A stretch of DNA of 64,000 bases from Sabellastarte sp. h YS-2021 (GCA_964017235.1 OZ024927.1:23393160-23457159), one strand, 5' to 3'. Counted from the stretch's first letter, positions 12,258-22,181 are shown. The notes: a model not told the origin generated them from the sequence alone. Numbers and translations: made by a program.

Positions 12258-12936
12258 CTGGGCAGGAGGACAGGCTCTAAGATGTGTCAACCAACAACTT
12301 TTATTTAGGCTGGTGCTCAAATTTCCAACCAATTTCCAAACCATATCCAATCCATTTCCAAAAAGTTTCAAAACTATTTCAAACTAAATCACAAGTAGCC
12401 TGTTGAAAACATTGAGCCCAGGTTCTGTAAATATGTGTCCCATTCAAAGTTAAAATGTATTAAATGATAATGTATCAAATGTAATTTTTTCAAAATTGTT
12501 TTTATTGCAAATTTGAAAGATATTTAAAAGTTAAAAATCCTCAAAATCTTTGGGGAACCTCAAGTTTATCAAAGGGTCAAAAGTCAAATCTAAAGGTCAA
12601 AATACTTCCCCCAAATGTCAAACCTTCCTTAAAGTCTGAGTGTTTTTATCTGATAAATTTTAATTTTGGGGCAGGCTAAAGTTTCATTGCCTTGGCCCCA
12701 TTTTTTTCTGCCAAATTTTTTTTTTAAGTTCTTAATCGAAAAAAGTTTTAATGTAATTTTTTTATAAGTTATTAAACCAAAATATTTTTTTTTTTCTAAG
12801 TTCAAAATTTTTTATGTTCAGTTTTGACAAAATTTCACGCATTCATTCATTTTTTGTGTGATTTTGGGGACAAAGTGTTTTGTGTGGGGTGGCGTAATGC
12901 TTCTTGTTTGGGGAATTTCTTTTAAACAGCAGCTTT
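12258..12936. other. Spacer between the convergent Harbinger genes
   Basis: AT-rich, with runs of T and repeated AAAGTCAAA / AAATTTTTTT phrases and no coding signal. It presumably holds the 3' ends of both pseudogenes. Confidence 0.5.
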
Positions 12937-14550
12937 TCATTGTTTTTGGAAGATTAGGGTGGTCCTAAAAGTTGTTCTACTGCTGCTACTGTTTGGCATC
13001 GGCTGACTGTACTGGAGAGGAGGCTGAGGCTGGGCTGGTGGCTGCTGATGTTCTTGCTGTGCAGCAGTGGTGGTTGGAGGACAGGAGGGCTGGTGGTTGA
13101 TTGTCAGCTGGTGAAAACGGCTGTGGTGTGTCACTCTGATTGTTCTCCATTCTCTGTTCACAGACTGAAGATTTCCGAAGAAGCTTGAGAGTCCTGATAT
13201 GTTGTGTTGACTTTCTTCGCCCGTAGCAGAGGAAACTAATGGTGGGTTGAAGTGCTTCATCGTGGTCAATGTGAAGGAGAATGGTCTTGAAGGTCCAGCC
13301 TATTGGGCATCAACTACTAGGAAGGAAGTTGGCTGCCCTCGGGATTCCTGCTTCTGTCCTTTGGTTGCCACTTGACTCTGCTGAGCGGGTTGGATTACCT
13401 GGTTTGCAGGCTTGTGAGTCTCTTGGATGGTTAAGATGTTTTCCCTTGAAGCTGGTGCTGTTCACTGTGGCTGTTGAAATGACTGTGGCACAAATGTTGA
13501 AGTTGCACTTGAGCTTCGTGAAAGTGTCTGTGGCCCTGGTTGCTGGGCCTTATGGCCTTGTTCATCTGCCCTGCTTTGAATGCTGCTAAGAAGCTTCACA
13601 GTCTCATTTCTGAATGTCTGAAAGTGTTTCTCTTCTAATACCTCCACCTCTGACGCAAGAAAGTTGCTGAAGGCTGTATATGTTGTCTCCTGCTTTTGCC
13701 CCAGGAATGATGACAGCATGGTTCTCATTTGTGTGAACTGGTCTGAGACCTGCTTGTCGACCAAAAAACGCCCGGAAACTGCGGTTGGGCTTGCGACTTG
13801 TGGAGGCTGTAATGTGGTATCTGTTGATCACATGCTCATCTCAAAACTGTCCGTGTCGGTTGAAGCTCTGGATATGTCGTGTGCGCAGGCAGCAGATGCA
13901 CTGGCTCCTTCAGCTTGAGACTTGAAGCCTGACAATTTGCTGAATCCCTTGCGTCTGAAGTGCGACTTCAGAAAGTAAAATTCATCCTGTATCTAGTTCT
14001 ACCTGTCATCTCTTTTTGGGCCTGTCCAGACTTTGATTGTGTGAGCTTGCTGTAACGTGTCCTTTGTGAGTTAAACCAGGTCTGGCATACTTTGATAGAC
14101 AGATTGCGACTCTTGGCGAACCTCTCCCAGAGACACTCCTTCCTTGCTTTGTCCTTGAAATGGTCATTAGTCTTGTAGTACAACTCCTCATGGTCCTTAT
14201 CACAAAGTCCAAAATGGCCTTCTCATCTGAGCCCGTCAGGTAGATGTTGGCCATGTGCCCCTTCTTGTATCATGAGTGTGACTGATATGTGCCCGCCTCT
14301 CCTCCTCTGTCTCCAGTTCTGTCACTTTTGTCTGTCCTTGCATGCTTTTCTGCCACTCCCTCATCTGGTGAGTGTGTAGCCTCCTCGCACCTGGCCTCCT
14401 CCCTGTTTCTGTGCTTCTGCCTCCCTCTCCTCCCTCCTCAACTGTACATCTGCCGCTCAGTCCCCCAGCTCAAATTCAGGAACAGGGTCAGTCGGAACTT
14501 CTATCTTCCTCATTCTTCTGCCCTTCTTAGGACCCACTTTTCCACATAAG
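12937..14550 (-). pseudogene. Harbinger Myb/MADF-like accessory protein pseudogene
   Basis: Reading from 14550 down, pieces of one protein appear in shifting frames: RMRKIEVPTDPVPEFELGD, a charged linker, then a SANT/MADF-type DNA-binding domain (LTGSDEKAILDFV ... YYKTNDHFKDKARKECLWER ... WFNSQRTRYSKLTQSKSGQA) near 14254-13990. A C-terminal region follows with a predicted helical segment (FTQMRTMLSSFLGQKQETTY, about 13690-13740) and a Gln/Pro-rich tail ending at 12937. Harbinger elements normally encode such a partner, which helps the transposase enter the nucleus and bind DNA. Several frameshifts and stops make it non-functional. Confidence 0.75.
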
Positions 14551-14644
14551 TAGCATTTTGTAAAAAAAATCCTAAAATCAAAAGTCAGCCAACTTCTATA
14601 ACTCTCCGTTTTTATCAGTTTCCAGCAGTTTATAGACCAACTTA

Positions 14645-14730
14645 TGTACTGGTTTGCTCACAGAACTACCTGTTGTGATATGACCTGTACAATGTTGAAA
14701 GCAATGTAAAAAACCTCGATACAGTTGGTA
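14645..14730 (+). repeat. Truncated SINE (family 2, 3' part)
   Basis: The segment GTACTGGTTTGCTCACAGAA ... TGACCTGTACAATGTTGAAAGC matches the 3' half of the complete SINE at 45280-45508. The tRNA-like head is missing. Confidence 0.65.
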
Positions 14731-15706
14731 CACAAAAATCACAAAGTCCATACTGTATACAAAATACATATGTATATTAAATCAAACGTTTTAACAGATA
14801 CACACAGCCACATCAGAAATGCTTGAGGCTCACATTTGTTCACAAAGCCCTTTCAAATATGCATACACAGACTTGGAATTCAGAACAGTACATTATGCAA
14901 ATTGTTTTTTGCAATTCTTAAGAAACTGGAGCAGTAAGTAGTCTGCACGATCATGTTACAATATCTCCTGTGTGTGCTTTTAATCCAATTAATTACCATC
15001 TGATTTGGCACTGTAAACCACCAGTTATCAGCAAGCATGGACCAACATTCACAGTGAACAAACAGAGAAAATATTTACTCTTTAATATTACAGTGTACCT
15101 CAAAACACATACTAGAAAATCACACTAGAATTATTTTACAATTATTACAGTTCAATAAATTAAACAATATCATTCTACAATGTGTCTCTTTCTTACCATG
15201 ACTACAGATCAACAACAAACAGGAATGTACCAGACGATTTGTATTTCGATGAAAATGCATTTGTAAAATTGTATCAAAAATATATTTATATACTTTTGCT
15301 TGTGTGTATACAAAAATACTAATTCAGTGACTATAGTAAATTACCCTTTCGATAACCAACTGGACAGTACTGGGTAAGCATGGCTCACCTTTGCATGTTC
15401 TCTGTCAATAATAATCTTTACAAGAATAAACTTTGTATGTTAATATTGGTAGCACATTGATTAATCTGACTTTTGATTCTTGATGTCTCAGTCGTCACAT
15501 TTATGCATTATATTACAATGGGCCACAATTGTAATAGAAAACAAAAATCTAAGCCATTCTACACTGTAAACCAGTCAGCACGGGGATGTTGAAATATCAA
15601 GTTTTCCACTTTATACCTCAAATTAAGGCAAGAGGCAACTGTTTTGTCCACTAAACCACACCAAAAGTTCTTGAATGTGACCATAAACAGATGTACTGAG
15701 ACCATT
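14731..15706. other. Non-coding stretch upstream of the LINE
   Basis: AT-rich DNA without coding signal or recognisable repeats. Confidence 0.5.
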
Positions 15707-15719
15707 AACAAGGTTTATG
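15707..15719 (+). repeat. Left target-site duplication of the LINE
   Basis: AACAAGGTTTATG here is repeated exactly at 22182-22194, directly after the A-rich tail of the LINE. A 13-bp perfect direct repeat at the expected position is the mark of target-primed insertion. Confidence 0.85.
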
Positions 15720-16315
15720 TGGATTTCAGCCATTGGGAATCAACATGGAAGTAAGAATGTAAATCAGCTCTGAATATATTCTTAACTACAGAGGTCCTTA
15801 AGAAACTCTCAACATGCTTATTAAAACATACTAGAAAATAATGTACATAGAACCAGGATACATCAAATGGATATCTATTGTGCTTCTAAAAAGTATGTTT
15901 TAAAGTGAAGAAAATAAATCTCTTGTGGAGAGCAAGGTGGATTAGAGGACAAAAGAAAGCGAAAATTGGACCAATATTACAGTGTTAAACAAGTGGTAAA
16001 CATGTCTTGTCCTTAATTAATTAGAAAGTGAAAATTGGACCAACATTGCAGTGTTAAACAAGTGGTGCACAAGTGTTGTGAACTTTGTGGTGCCCTTAAT
16101 TATTTGAAAAGTGACAGATGTTAAAAGTAGACCAATTCCTGACTGGGTGAAACGCATTGACATTGAATAAAGATTGACATTGGATAAAGAAGTATAAACA
16201 CTTTTGTGTTGAAAATAGTAAACAATCCTAAAGTCTTCAACACATTGGGATACTGGTTGTGTTACAGAACCCTTCGTTGTTCATTTGTTACCACTCTACC
16301 ACTCTGGAAATAACT
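15720..16315 (+). promoter_or_regulatory. LINE 5' UTR with monomer-like repeats
   Basis: The phrase GAAAATTGGACCAA(T/C)ATT, continuing to AGTGTTAAACAAGTGGT, occurs at 15961 and again at 16030. A third, partial unit starts near 16088 (CCCTTAATTATTTGAAAAGTG). In L1-type elements the 5' UTR houses the internal promoter, and tandem monomers there are a known design; this role is inferred. Confidence 0.5.
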
Positions 16316-17491
16316 ATGGCTGAGGACTTAGGAGCTTCCACACCCTATTCGTTCAAAAGGCCCAATACTGAAATGGATGTCAGTCCAGTTGGAACATTTA
16401 GTTTATCAGACATCAGTTCTCTTATGGATCGGAAGCTACAGCCAATACTAGAGCAGTTAGGAAAAATACCAGATGCTGCAAAATTGGAAAATAGAATACA
16501 GCAACTTGAATCTGAAAATAGGTTTCTGAGAGAGAAAATTGAAAGACAAGAGAGATATTCGAGGAGAGAAAATATCAGAGTGCTAGGCATAAAGGAGCAT
16601 CCATATGAAAATTGTGAAGAAAAACTGCTGAATGTGTTTAAATCGTTCTGCTCAGATTTCAACGACCGTACTTTTATACAAGTTCATAGACTTGGCAGAC
16701 TACAAAAATACGGTGAAAGACCAATAATGGCCAGGTTTCATCACTTGAAAGACAAAATATCACTCCTACGTCACTCCAGTGAAATCTACCAGAGATGTCA
16801 AGTTAGGATTATGGATGATTTGCCACAAGAAGTAGAAGCCAGACGTAGGACACTACTTCCAATCTTGCATGCAGCTAAATCCTATCCGGAATACTGTCGT
16901 GAAGACAGCAAGCCAAAGCTAGTTGAAGATAAGCTTCGTATAAATGGCAAGACCTATGGGGTCCACAATTTGTCACAGCTACCAAAACAGTTGCATTTGG
17001 AGAATGTGATGACACCATCCAAAAACAACATAACTGCGTTCTTTAGCAAATTCTCACCATTGTCAAACCATTACCCCTCAGAATTTAAAGTAAATGGCGA
17101 AGCCTACAACTGCATGGAACAGTTCTTTATGGTTACTAAAGCTGAGGAGTTTGGGGATCAGGAAGCAATCAGATCACTTAAAAGAGAGTCAGATCCTGTT
17201 ACAATGAAAAACATTGGGAAAAAAATTAAGCACTTTGACAATCACCGATGGTTGAGTGTTGCTGAAGGGAAGATTAAAGCAGGCTTAGTTTCAAAATTTT
17301 CCCAGAATCCGTTTCTGAAAGACTTCTTGCTATCCACCGGAGATACTAAACTAGTTGAGGCGAGCCAAGACAAAATCTGGAGCGCTGGAAAATCCTTGAA
17401 AGACAAAGACTTATGGAAGCCAGAGAAATGGAGCGGGAAGAATTGGTTGGGCGAAATGCTTATGAAAGTCAGATCTGAACTCAAAAAGTAG
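16316..17491 (+). CDS. LINE ORF1 protein with C-terminal NADAR domain
   Basis: I start at the ATG at 16316 (MAEDLGAST); the open frame upstream has no ATG. The 391-residue protein has a heptad-rich coiled coil (about 42-85, KLENRIQQLESENRFLREKI), then the L1 ORF1-type RRM (NIRVLGIKE near 86, VHRLGR near 123) and C-terminal domain (RRTLLPILHAAKSY near 177 to GKTYGVHNL near 219). These form the trimeric RNA chaperone that coats LINE RNA. Residues about 238-391 are extra and match NADAR/YbiA: FFSKFSPLSN, a CMEQFFMVTKAEEFGD motif with Glu268 and Lys275, KFSQNPFLKDFLLSTGDTKL VEAS, DKIWSAG (Asp352, Trp355) and WLGEMLMKVRSEL. NADAR proteins act on NAD/ADP-ribose-type N-glycosidic bonds. All signature positions are present with no stop, so the domain is probably active. 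Its role in the element is inferred. Confidence 0.9.
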   Translation: MAEDLGASTPYSFKRPNTEMDVSPVGTFSLSDISSLMDRKLQPILEQLGKIPDAAKLENRIQQLESENRFLREKIERQERYSRRENIRVLGIKEHPYENCEEKLLNVFKSFCSDFNDRTFIQVHRLGRLQKYGERPIMARFHHLKDKISLLRHSSEIYQRCQVRIMDDLPQEVEARRRTLLPILHAAKSYPEYCREDSKPKLVEDKLRINGKTYGVHNLSQLPKQLHLENVMTPSKNNITAFFSKFSPLSNHYPSEFKVNGEAYNCMEQFFMVTKAEEFGDQEAIRSLKRESDPVTMKNIGKKIKHFDNHRWLSVAEGKIKAGLVSKFSQNPFLKDFLLSTGDTKLVEASQDKIWSAGKSLKDKDLWKPEKWSGKNWLGEMLMKVRSELKK

Positions 17492-17937
17492 ATCAATGGA
17501 ATTCCCATAACGACAGTGTATTGACATAAAATAAACCCCCAGTCATTTCATAAAATCAATAAAAATATGTTAATATGTTGACACTACATCTTCAGTTAGT
17601 ACAATATGTTTAAAGTTGGAATGATTAACCTGCGATAATGGCAGTTTATGCCTGTAGTTTCAATATTGAAAAGACCAAAGTGCATCTGGTGTATTAATGT
17701 ACCATCCTTGTAGTTTGTAAATGTGTACTCGAAGGTTGGAGGACCTAAATTGCTCGTATAACTCAATGAGTGTTTGATTCATAAAATATAGTCTATCAGC
17801 ATTTAAATATAGACAACACAAAAGCTTTTTACTTTAAAGAAATGCCCAGATATGGCATTCAAACAAGCTCTCCTTGAAATATTAATAACAAGAGCCTAGG
17901 AACTCTATAATTAAGATAATTTTGTTCAAAAATCAAA

Positions 17938-18234
17938 ATGGCTTTTGAGGTTCCATTTACACATCCATGTGATCCTTTTCATCTTTTTTATTACCTACTC
18001 ATGCTACATACTTGTATTGTATCTGTCTTGTTTGCTTTTCTTAATGTGGACTATAATTGTAGTGCTGTAATTGTTCATGTGTCAATGTGTTTCGTTCTTT
18101 TGGTATGTACTATACGTGATATGATGTTGTCAGCTACATCTTTCGCATCTTGGTTCTTTAAAGTCAGTATGTTGAATATGTCAAAATCCAAACTGTATGA
18201 CTCACTTCTCATAATACTATGTATAAAAGAATAA
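17938..18234 (+). CDS. Small hydrophobic ORF between LINE ORF1 and ORF2
   Basis: A 98-codon ATG-initiated frame with two long hydrophobic stretches (about residues 15-40, FHLFYYLLMLHTCIVSVLFA, and about 43-60, with VIVHVSMCFVLLVCTIRD), which would suit membrane insertion. Its TAA stop is only 3 nt before the ORF2 ATG, a spacing compatible with termination-reinitiation. I recognise no family. It lies in the 446-base-plus gap after ORF1, which is long for this LINE group. It may equally be a chance frame in T-rich intergenic DNA; conservation in other copies would decide. Confidence 0.35.
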   Translation: MAFEVPFTHPCDPFHLFYYLLMLHTCIVSVLFAFLNVDYNCSAVIVHVSMCFVLLVCTIRDMMLSATSFASWFFKVSMLNMSKSKLYDSLLIILCIKE

Positions 18235-18237
18235 GTT

Positions 18238-21200
18238 ATGGTGGATTCTATAACACTATCCTCTTTTAACTGTAGAGGTTTAAGAAATATTGATAAACGA
18301 ATTGGGCTATTTCACTGGCTAAAAGATATGCACAAGGGTATCATTTTTTTACAAGAAACCCACTCAATAGAATCAGATGAAACAACATGGAAAAGAGAAT
18401 GGGGTTCAAAAATTTACTTTTCGCATTGTTCTACTACAAAACAGGGAGTCGCAATTTTGATGCCCTCAAATGTAGATATTAATATATCTAAAGTAGAGTG
18501 CGATAAAGATGGGAGATTAATCGCTCTAACCTGCTTAATTGAAGAAAATGAATTAGTTCTTATAAATATATATGCACCAACCAAAGATAAGTATGCACTG
18601 CAAATCAAATTTTTAAATTACCTTCATACAATTATTGACAAGTACAGCGACAAAAGGGTCATGATTGGTGGCGATTTTAATGTTTGCCTTAATCCCAGTA
18701 AAGATAAACTAGGGGGCAGGGTCGAAGAACAAAGTCCTTACTGTAAAAATCTAATAAATCTTCTTGAAGAATACTCATTGATTGACATTTGGCGCATAAG
18801 AAATGACTCAGTGAAACAATTCACTAGGCGAGAAAAATCACGTTCAGGATTAGTACAATCACGACTTGACTATTGGTTCATATCTTCATCCCTACAGTAT
18901 TGTACAAACAAGGTCTACATCAAACCTGGTTATCAATCAGATCATAGTATCCTGGATCTCCATTTACAGCTATTAGAGATTCAAAGGAGGGGTAAGGGTA
19001 CTTGGAAATTTAATAATGGTCTTCTCAATGACAAAACATATGTAAACCTCATTAAATCAACAATTTTGAAAGTGATAAAAGAAGTAAATTTTGATGATAA
19101 GAACTTGTTATGGGAATTTTTAAAATGTCAAATTAGATCGGACACAATTTTATACTCTGGACAAAAAGCAAAACATAGGCGTCAAAGAGAAATGGAGCTC
19201 TCGACCAAACTCGATTATCTAGAAAAAAATTTAGACAAAAATGAATGTAACTATGTAGATTACCAATTAATAAAAACGGAGTGGGAAAATCTACAAAACG
19301 AAAAAACTAAAGGTGCCATGGTAAGATCAAAAGCCAAATGGGTCGAATATGGAGAAAAAAATTCTAAATATTTCTTTAACCTTGAAAAAAGAAACTATAG
19401 CACAAAATATATAAAGAAAATAATCAAACCAAATGGTACTGATACATCAGAACCAAATGAAATTCTGCAAGAACAAGTAGGTTTCTATGCAGACTTGTAT
19501 TCCTGTAAATGTAAAGAGGACTCCTACACTGAGCTCCGCAAATTATTTTTAAATAACAGTTCTATCCCTAAGCTAGATATGGAAGCTAAACAATTATGCA
19601 ATGAACCCCTATCTTTACTAGAAATATCTAATGCATTAAAAGAAATGGCCCTTGATAAATCACCCGGCCCTGACGGTCTAACAACAAACTTTTACAAGTG
19701 TTTCTGGGACGACTTAAAACAACCACTCCTAGACAGTTACCTTTTTGCCTTTAAACATGGTGAACTAGCAGATGGTCAAAGAAGAGGAACTCTAAACTTG
19801 ATACCTAAAAAGGACAAAGATCTACGCTATTTGAAATCATGGCGTCCTGTTTCCCTCCTGGCCACAGATTACAAGATTTTAGCTAAAGCCCTAGCCATAA
19901 GATTGCAAAAAGTTATATCATCATTAGTGCATCCAGACCAAGTGGGATACATTAAGGGCAGGTACATAGGGGAAAATATTATTACAATTAATGATTTAAT
20001 ACAGACTTCATCAATCTATCAAAAACCAGGTATCTTAGCCTTGATTGATTTCGAAAAAGCATTCGATACTGTAGAATGGTCATTCTTATTTGAGACCCTG
20101 GAAACTTTTGACCTTGGTGGAAATTTTGCAACATGGATAAGACTCCTATATACAAACATATATTCTTGTATAACGAACAACGGTTATATTTCCAATTACT
20201 TTCCACTAAGTAGAGGTATCAGACAGGGATGCCCAATTTCTGCTCTGCTATTTATTTTAGTTGCAGAAATATTGTCAATAAATGTAAGATCAGACGCTTC
20301 CATCAAAGGAATCACCATAAAGGAAACCGAATTCAAGATTGCCCAGCTAGCAGACGACACTACTGTCTTTCTGTCAGATATACAGTCACTGAAGCAAGTT
20401 ATCACACGCTTCAATAAATTTGGGCTAATTTCTGGTCTCAAGGTAAATCTAGACAAAACTGAACTGATTCCTTTGGGTGGATACCATCTACAGCACTCAC
20501 AATTAAAAGGGACTTTAAAAGGGATAAAACCTGTAAATGGGCCTTTCAAAACGCTAGGAGTATGGTTCACAAAAGACATAGATCTAGCGAACCGCTTAAA
20601 TTTTATTGAAAAAGTGGAAAATATAAAGAAAATTCTTAACATTTGGAAATCGAGGACATTATCTTGGAAGGGTAAAATAACTATTCTGAAATCACTTATT
20701 GTACCACAGCTAATACACCTACTTGGCACTGTTTATGTTCCCAATAGTTTACTTGAGACAATTGACAAATTATTCCTTGATTTCCTATGGTCAGGCAAAC
20801 CACCAAGAATAAAGAAGAGTACAATCATAAGCGGATATGGTGAAGGCGGTCTCAAAATGCCTGATATATACAGCATACATGCTTCGCAAAAAATAATGTG
20901 GATTAAACGTCTAACAGATAACAATAACCGAAAATGGAAAAAACTCGAGCAATTACTCTTGGGTATTGACATCAACCTGTTCTCCTTTAGGTTACCAGAG
21001 AACATGTATAAGCAGCTTGCACGAACACAGTACCATCGACAATTATTAGAATGTTGGTTTGATATTAAAAATTGTACACCCATTCACTGTAATGAAATAA
21101 TGAGCGAATACTTGTTGTACAACAAATACATACAAATAGGTGGCTCCTGCTTGACTGAATCTATCATAAATCAAAATAAGGAGTATTTAAAAACCCAAAT

Positions 21201-21843
21201 CAAGGACCTCTTAGACTCTACGGGCTGTTTCCTAAATTTTGAAGATTTCAAAGCTAACTTGCCATTCAAGATGTCTCAGTTAGAATATAGAGGACTAATA
21301 CATGCAATTCCAAAAAATTGGCAAGAGAAACTCAAAACAAAACCTGGCAGGCTGGACTCTAACCCAACAGACTTAAGCCTCAAAGTCAAAAACAGAGTCA
21401 GGCCTTTGAATAAATTAAGCAGCAAAGACATTTATTGGGAATTAATCAATAGGAAGTCAAAATGTCCCACATCACTTGAAACATGGATAGATCTTTTCCC
21501 TTTTTTGGAAAATATTGATTGGACAGACATTTTTAACTTGTCATACAGAATTACACATGAACCGCCCTTGCAAACTTTTCAGTATAAAGTGTTAAACCGA
21601 ACGCTAAACTGTAAACACAATCTACACAACTGGAAGATAGCAGTTTCAGATTTATGTACATATTGCGATAATAATTCCATTGACACTCTAGAGCATCACC
21701 TAGTACTTTGCCCTGTCAGTGCTGATTTCTGGGAGCATCTTAAGCTATGGTTGAGTACCAACACTGAAATAACTTTACAATTCTCCATCTGCGAAATACT
21801 TTTGGGGATACCATATGCAAAAAACCGACCTCCTTTTGCCTAA
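18238..21843 (+). CDS. LINE ORF2: APE endonuclease and reverse transcriptase
   Basis: The 1201-residue polyprotein nicks target DNA and reverse-transcribes the element RNA at the nick. Visible parts: an APE-type endonuclease (1-240) with SSFNCRGLR, LQETHS (Glu40), GGDFNVCLN (Asp146, Asn148) and SDHSIL (His236); a reverse transcriptase (about 480-770) with LDKSPGPDGLT, LIPKKDKD, SWRPVSLL, ALIDFEKAFDTVEW (Asp604), GIRQGCPISALLF and QLADDTTVF (catalytic Asp706/Asp707, with Leu-Ala-Asp-Asp rather than Tyr/Phe-Ala-Asp-Asp); and a C-terminal CCHC zinc knuckle (Cys1140, Cys1143, His1153 or 1154, Cys1158). The catalytic residues are all present. The frame stops at KNRPPFA, but homology continues in another frame to about 22027, so the last ~60 residues are cut off. 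Confidence 0.95.
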   Translation: MVDSITLSSFNCRGLRNIDKRIGLFHWLKDMHKGIIFLQETHSIESDETTWKREWGSKIYFSHCSTTKQGVAILMPSNVDINISKVECDKDGRLIALTCLIEENELVLINIYAPTKDKYALQIKFLNYLHTIIDKYSDKRVMIGGDFNVCLNPSKDKLGGRVEEQSPYCKNLINLLEEYSLIDIWRIRNDSVKQFTRREKSRSGLVQSRLDYWFISSSLQYCTNKVYIKPGYQSDHSILDLHLQLLEIQRRGKGTWKFNNGLLNDKTYVNLIKSTILKVIKEVNFDDKNLLWEFLKCQIRSDTILYSGQKAKHRRQREMELSTKLDYLEKNLDKNECNYVDYQLIKTEWENLQNEKTKGAMVRSKAKWVEYGEKNSKYFFNLEKRNYSTKYIKKIIKPNGTDTSEPNEILQEQVGFYADLYSCKCKEDSYTELRKLFLNNSSIPKLDMEAKQLCNEPLSLLEISNALKEMALDKSPGPDGLTTNFYKCFWDDLKQPLLDSYLFAFKHGELADGQRRGTLNLIPKKDKDLRYLKSWRPVSLLATDYKILAKALAIRLQKVISSLVHPDQVGYIKGRYIGENIITINDLIQTSSIYQKPGILALIDFEKAFDTVEWSFLFETLETFDLGGNFATWIRLLYTNIYSCITNNGYISNYFPLSRGIRQGCPISALLFILVAEILSINVRSDASIKGITIKETEFKIAQLADDTTVFLSDIQSLKQVITRFNKFGLISGLKVNLDKTELIPLGGYHLQHSQLKGTLKGIKPVNGPFKTLGVWFTKDIDLANRLNFIEKVENIKKILNIWKSRTLSWKGKITILKSLIVPQLIHLLGTVYVPNSLLETIDKLFLDFLWSGKPPRIKKSTIISGYGEGGLKMPDIYSIHASQKIMWIKRLTDNNNRKWKKLEQLLLGIDINLFSFRLPENMYKQLARTQYHRQLLECWFDIKNCTPIHCNEIMSEYLLYNKYIQIGGSCLTESIINQNKEYLKTQIKDLLDSTGCFLNFEDFKANLPFKMSQLEYRGLIHAIPKNWQEKLKTKPGRLDSNPTDLSLKVKNRVRPLNKLSSKDIYWELINRKSKCPTSLETWIDLFPFLENIDWTDIFNLSYRITHEPPLQTFQYKVLNRTLNCKHNLHNWKIAVSDLCTYCDNNSIDTLEHHLVLCPVSADFWEHLKLWLSTNTEITLQFSICEILLGIPYAKNRPPFA

Positions 21844-22027
21844 TTATCTTTTTCTTTTGGGAAAATGGTATATAAACAAAAGAAAGACAGAAGAAAACCC
21901 AATTCATTTCCAGGATTTCCTTTCCCAGCTCAAGTGCAAAGTCGCTATTTTAGATGATGTTTACTCAAAAAAAGAAGGAAGTGATATTGTCCAAAATGTT
22001 TATCAAACAATTTTAAACATACTTTAA
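21815..22027 (+). pseudogene. Frame-shifted C-terminus of LINE ORF2
   Basis: A frame overlapping the end of ORF2 encodes LLLPNYLFLLGKWYINKRK and LKCKVAILDDVYSKKEG, the usual final segment of L1-group ORF2 proteins. It is out of phase with the main ORF2 by one base. The switch falls at a run of six A at 21819-21824; one A fewer would keep a single frame. This may be a true mutation, a sequencing error in a homopolymer, or ribosomal slippage. Confidence 0.75.
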
Positions 22028-22157
22028 TTAAAGAACCATATTTGCATATTACCCGTCTGAAAATATTGTTTTTCTACATGCCACTTTTATGTTATTTGTC
22101 TTTCTAAGTTGTTGTCATTGTCATTTGTAATGTCTTTTGTCATCATTATATGTAGTA

Positions 22158-22163
22158 AATAAA
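22158..22163 (+). terminator. LINE polyadenylation signal
   Basis: AATAAA lies about 20 bases before the A-rich tail that ends the element at 22181. Confidence 0.6.
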
Positions 22164-22181
22164 ATATGAAAAACAAAAAAA

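Larger units (their letters stand above)
10603..14550. mobile_element. Decayed PIF/Harbinger DNA transposon
   Basis: It contains the two genes typical of Harbinger elements, in convergent orientation: a DDE transposase pseudogene on the plus strand and a Myb/MADF-like DNA-binding protein pseudogene on the minus strand. The left edge carries a short foldback (AACCGACCCTA ... TAGGGTCGGTT) within 10617-10660 that may be part of the terminal region. I could not find a matching right terminus, so the outer borders are approximate. Confidence 0.7.
15720..22181 (+). mobile_element. Nearly full-length L1-like (Tx1/L1-group) LINE with NADAR-bearing ORF1
   Basis: A 6.46-kb element bounded by a 13-bp target-site duplication. 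In order: a ~600-bp 5' UTR with ~69-bp repeats, ORF1 (16316-17491), a 746-bp intergenic segment with a small hydrophobic ORF, ORF2 (18238-21843) with endonuclease, reverse transcriptase and a C-terminal zinc knuckle, a short 3' UTR with AATAAA, and an A-rich tail (AAAACAAAAAAAAAC). ORF1 is open and ORF2 is open except for one frame change near its end, so the insertion is young. The unusually long gap between ORFs and the NADAR domain on ORF1 are the odd features. Confidence 0.9.

Noticed and set aside
20196-20729. 177-codon minus-strand frame
   Set aside because: A shadow of the LINE ORF2 reverse transcriptase on the other strand.
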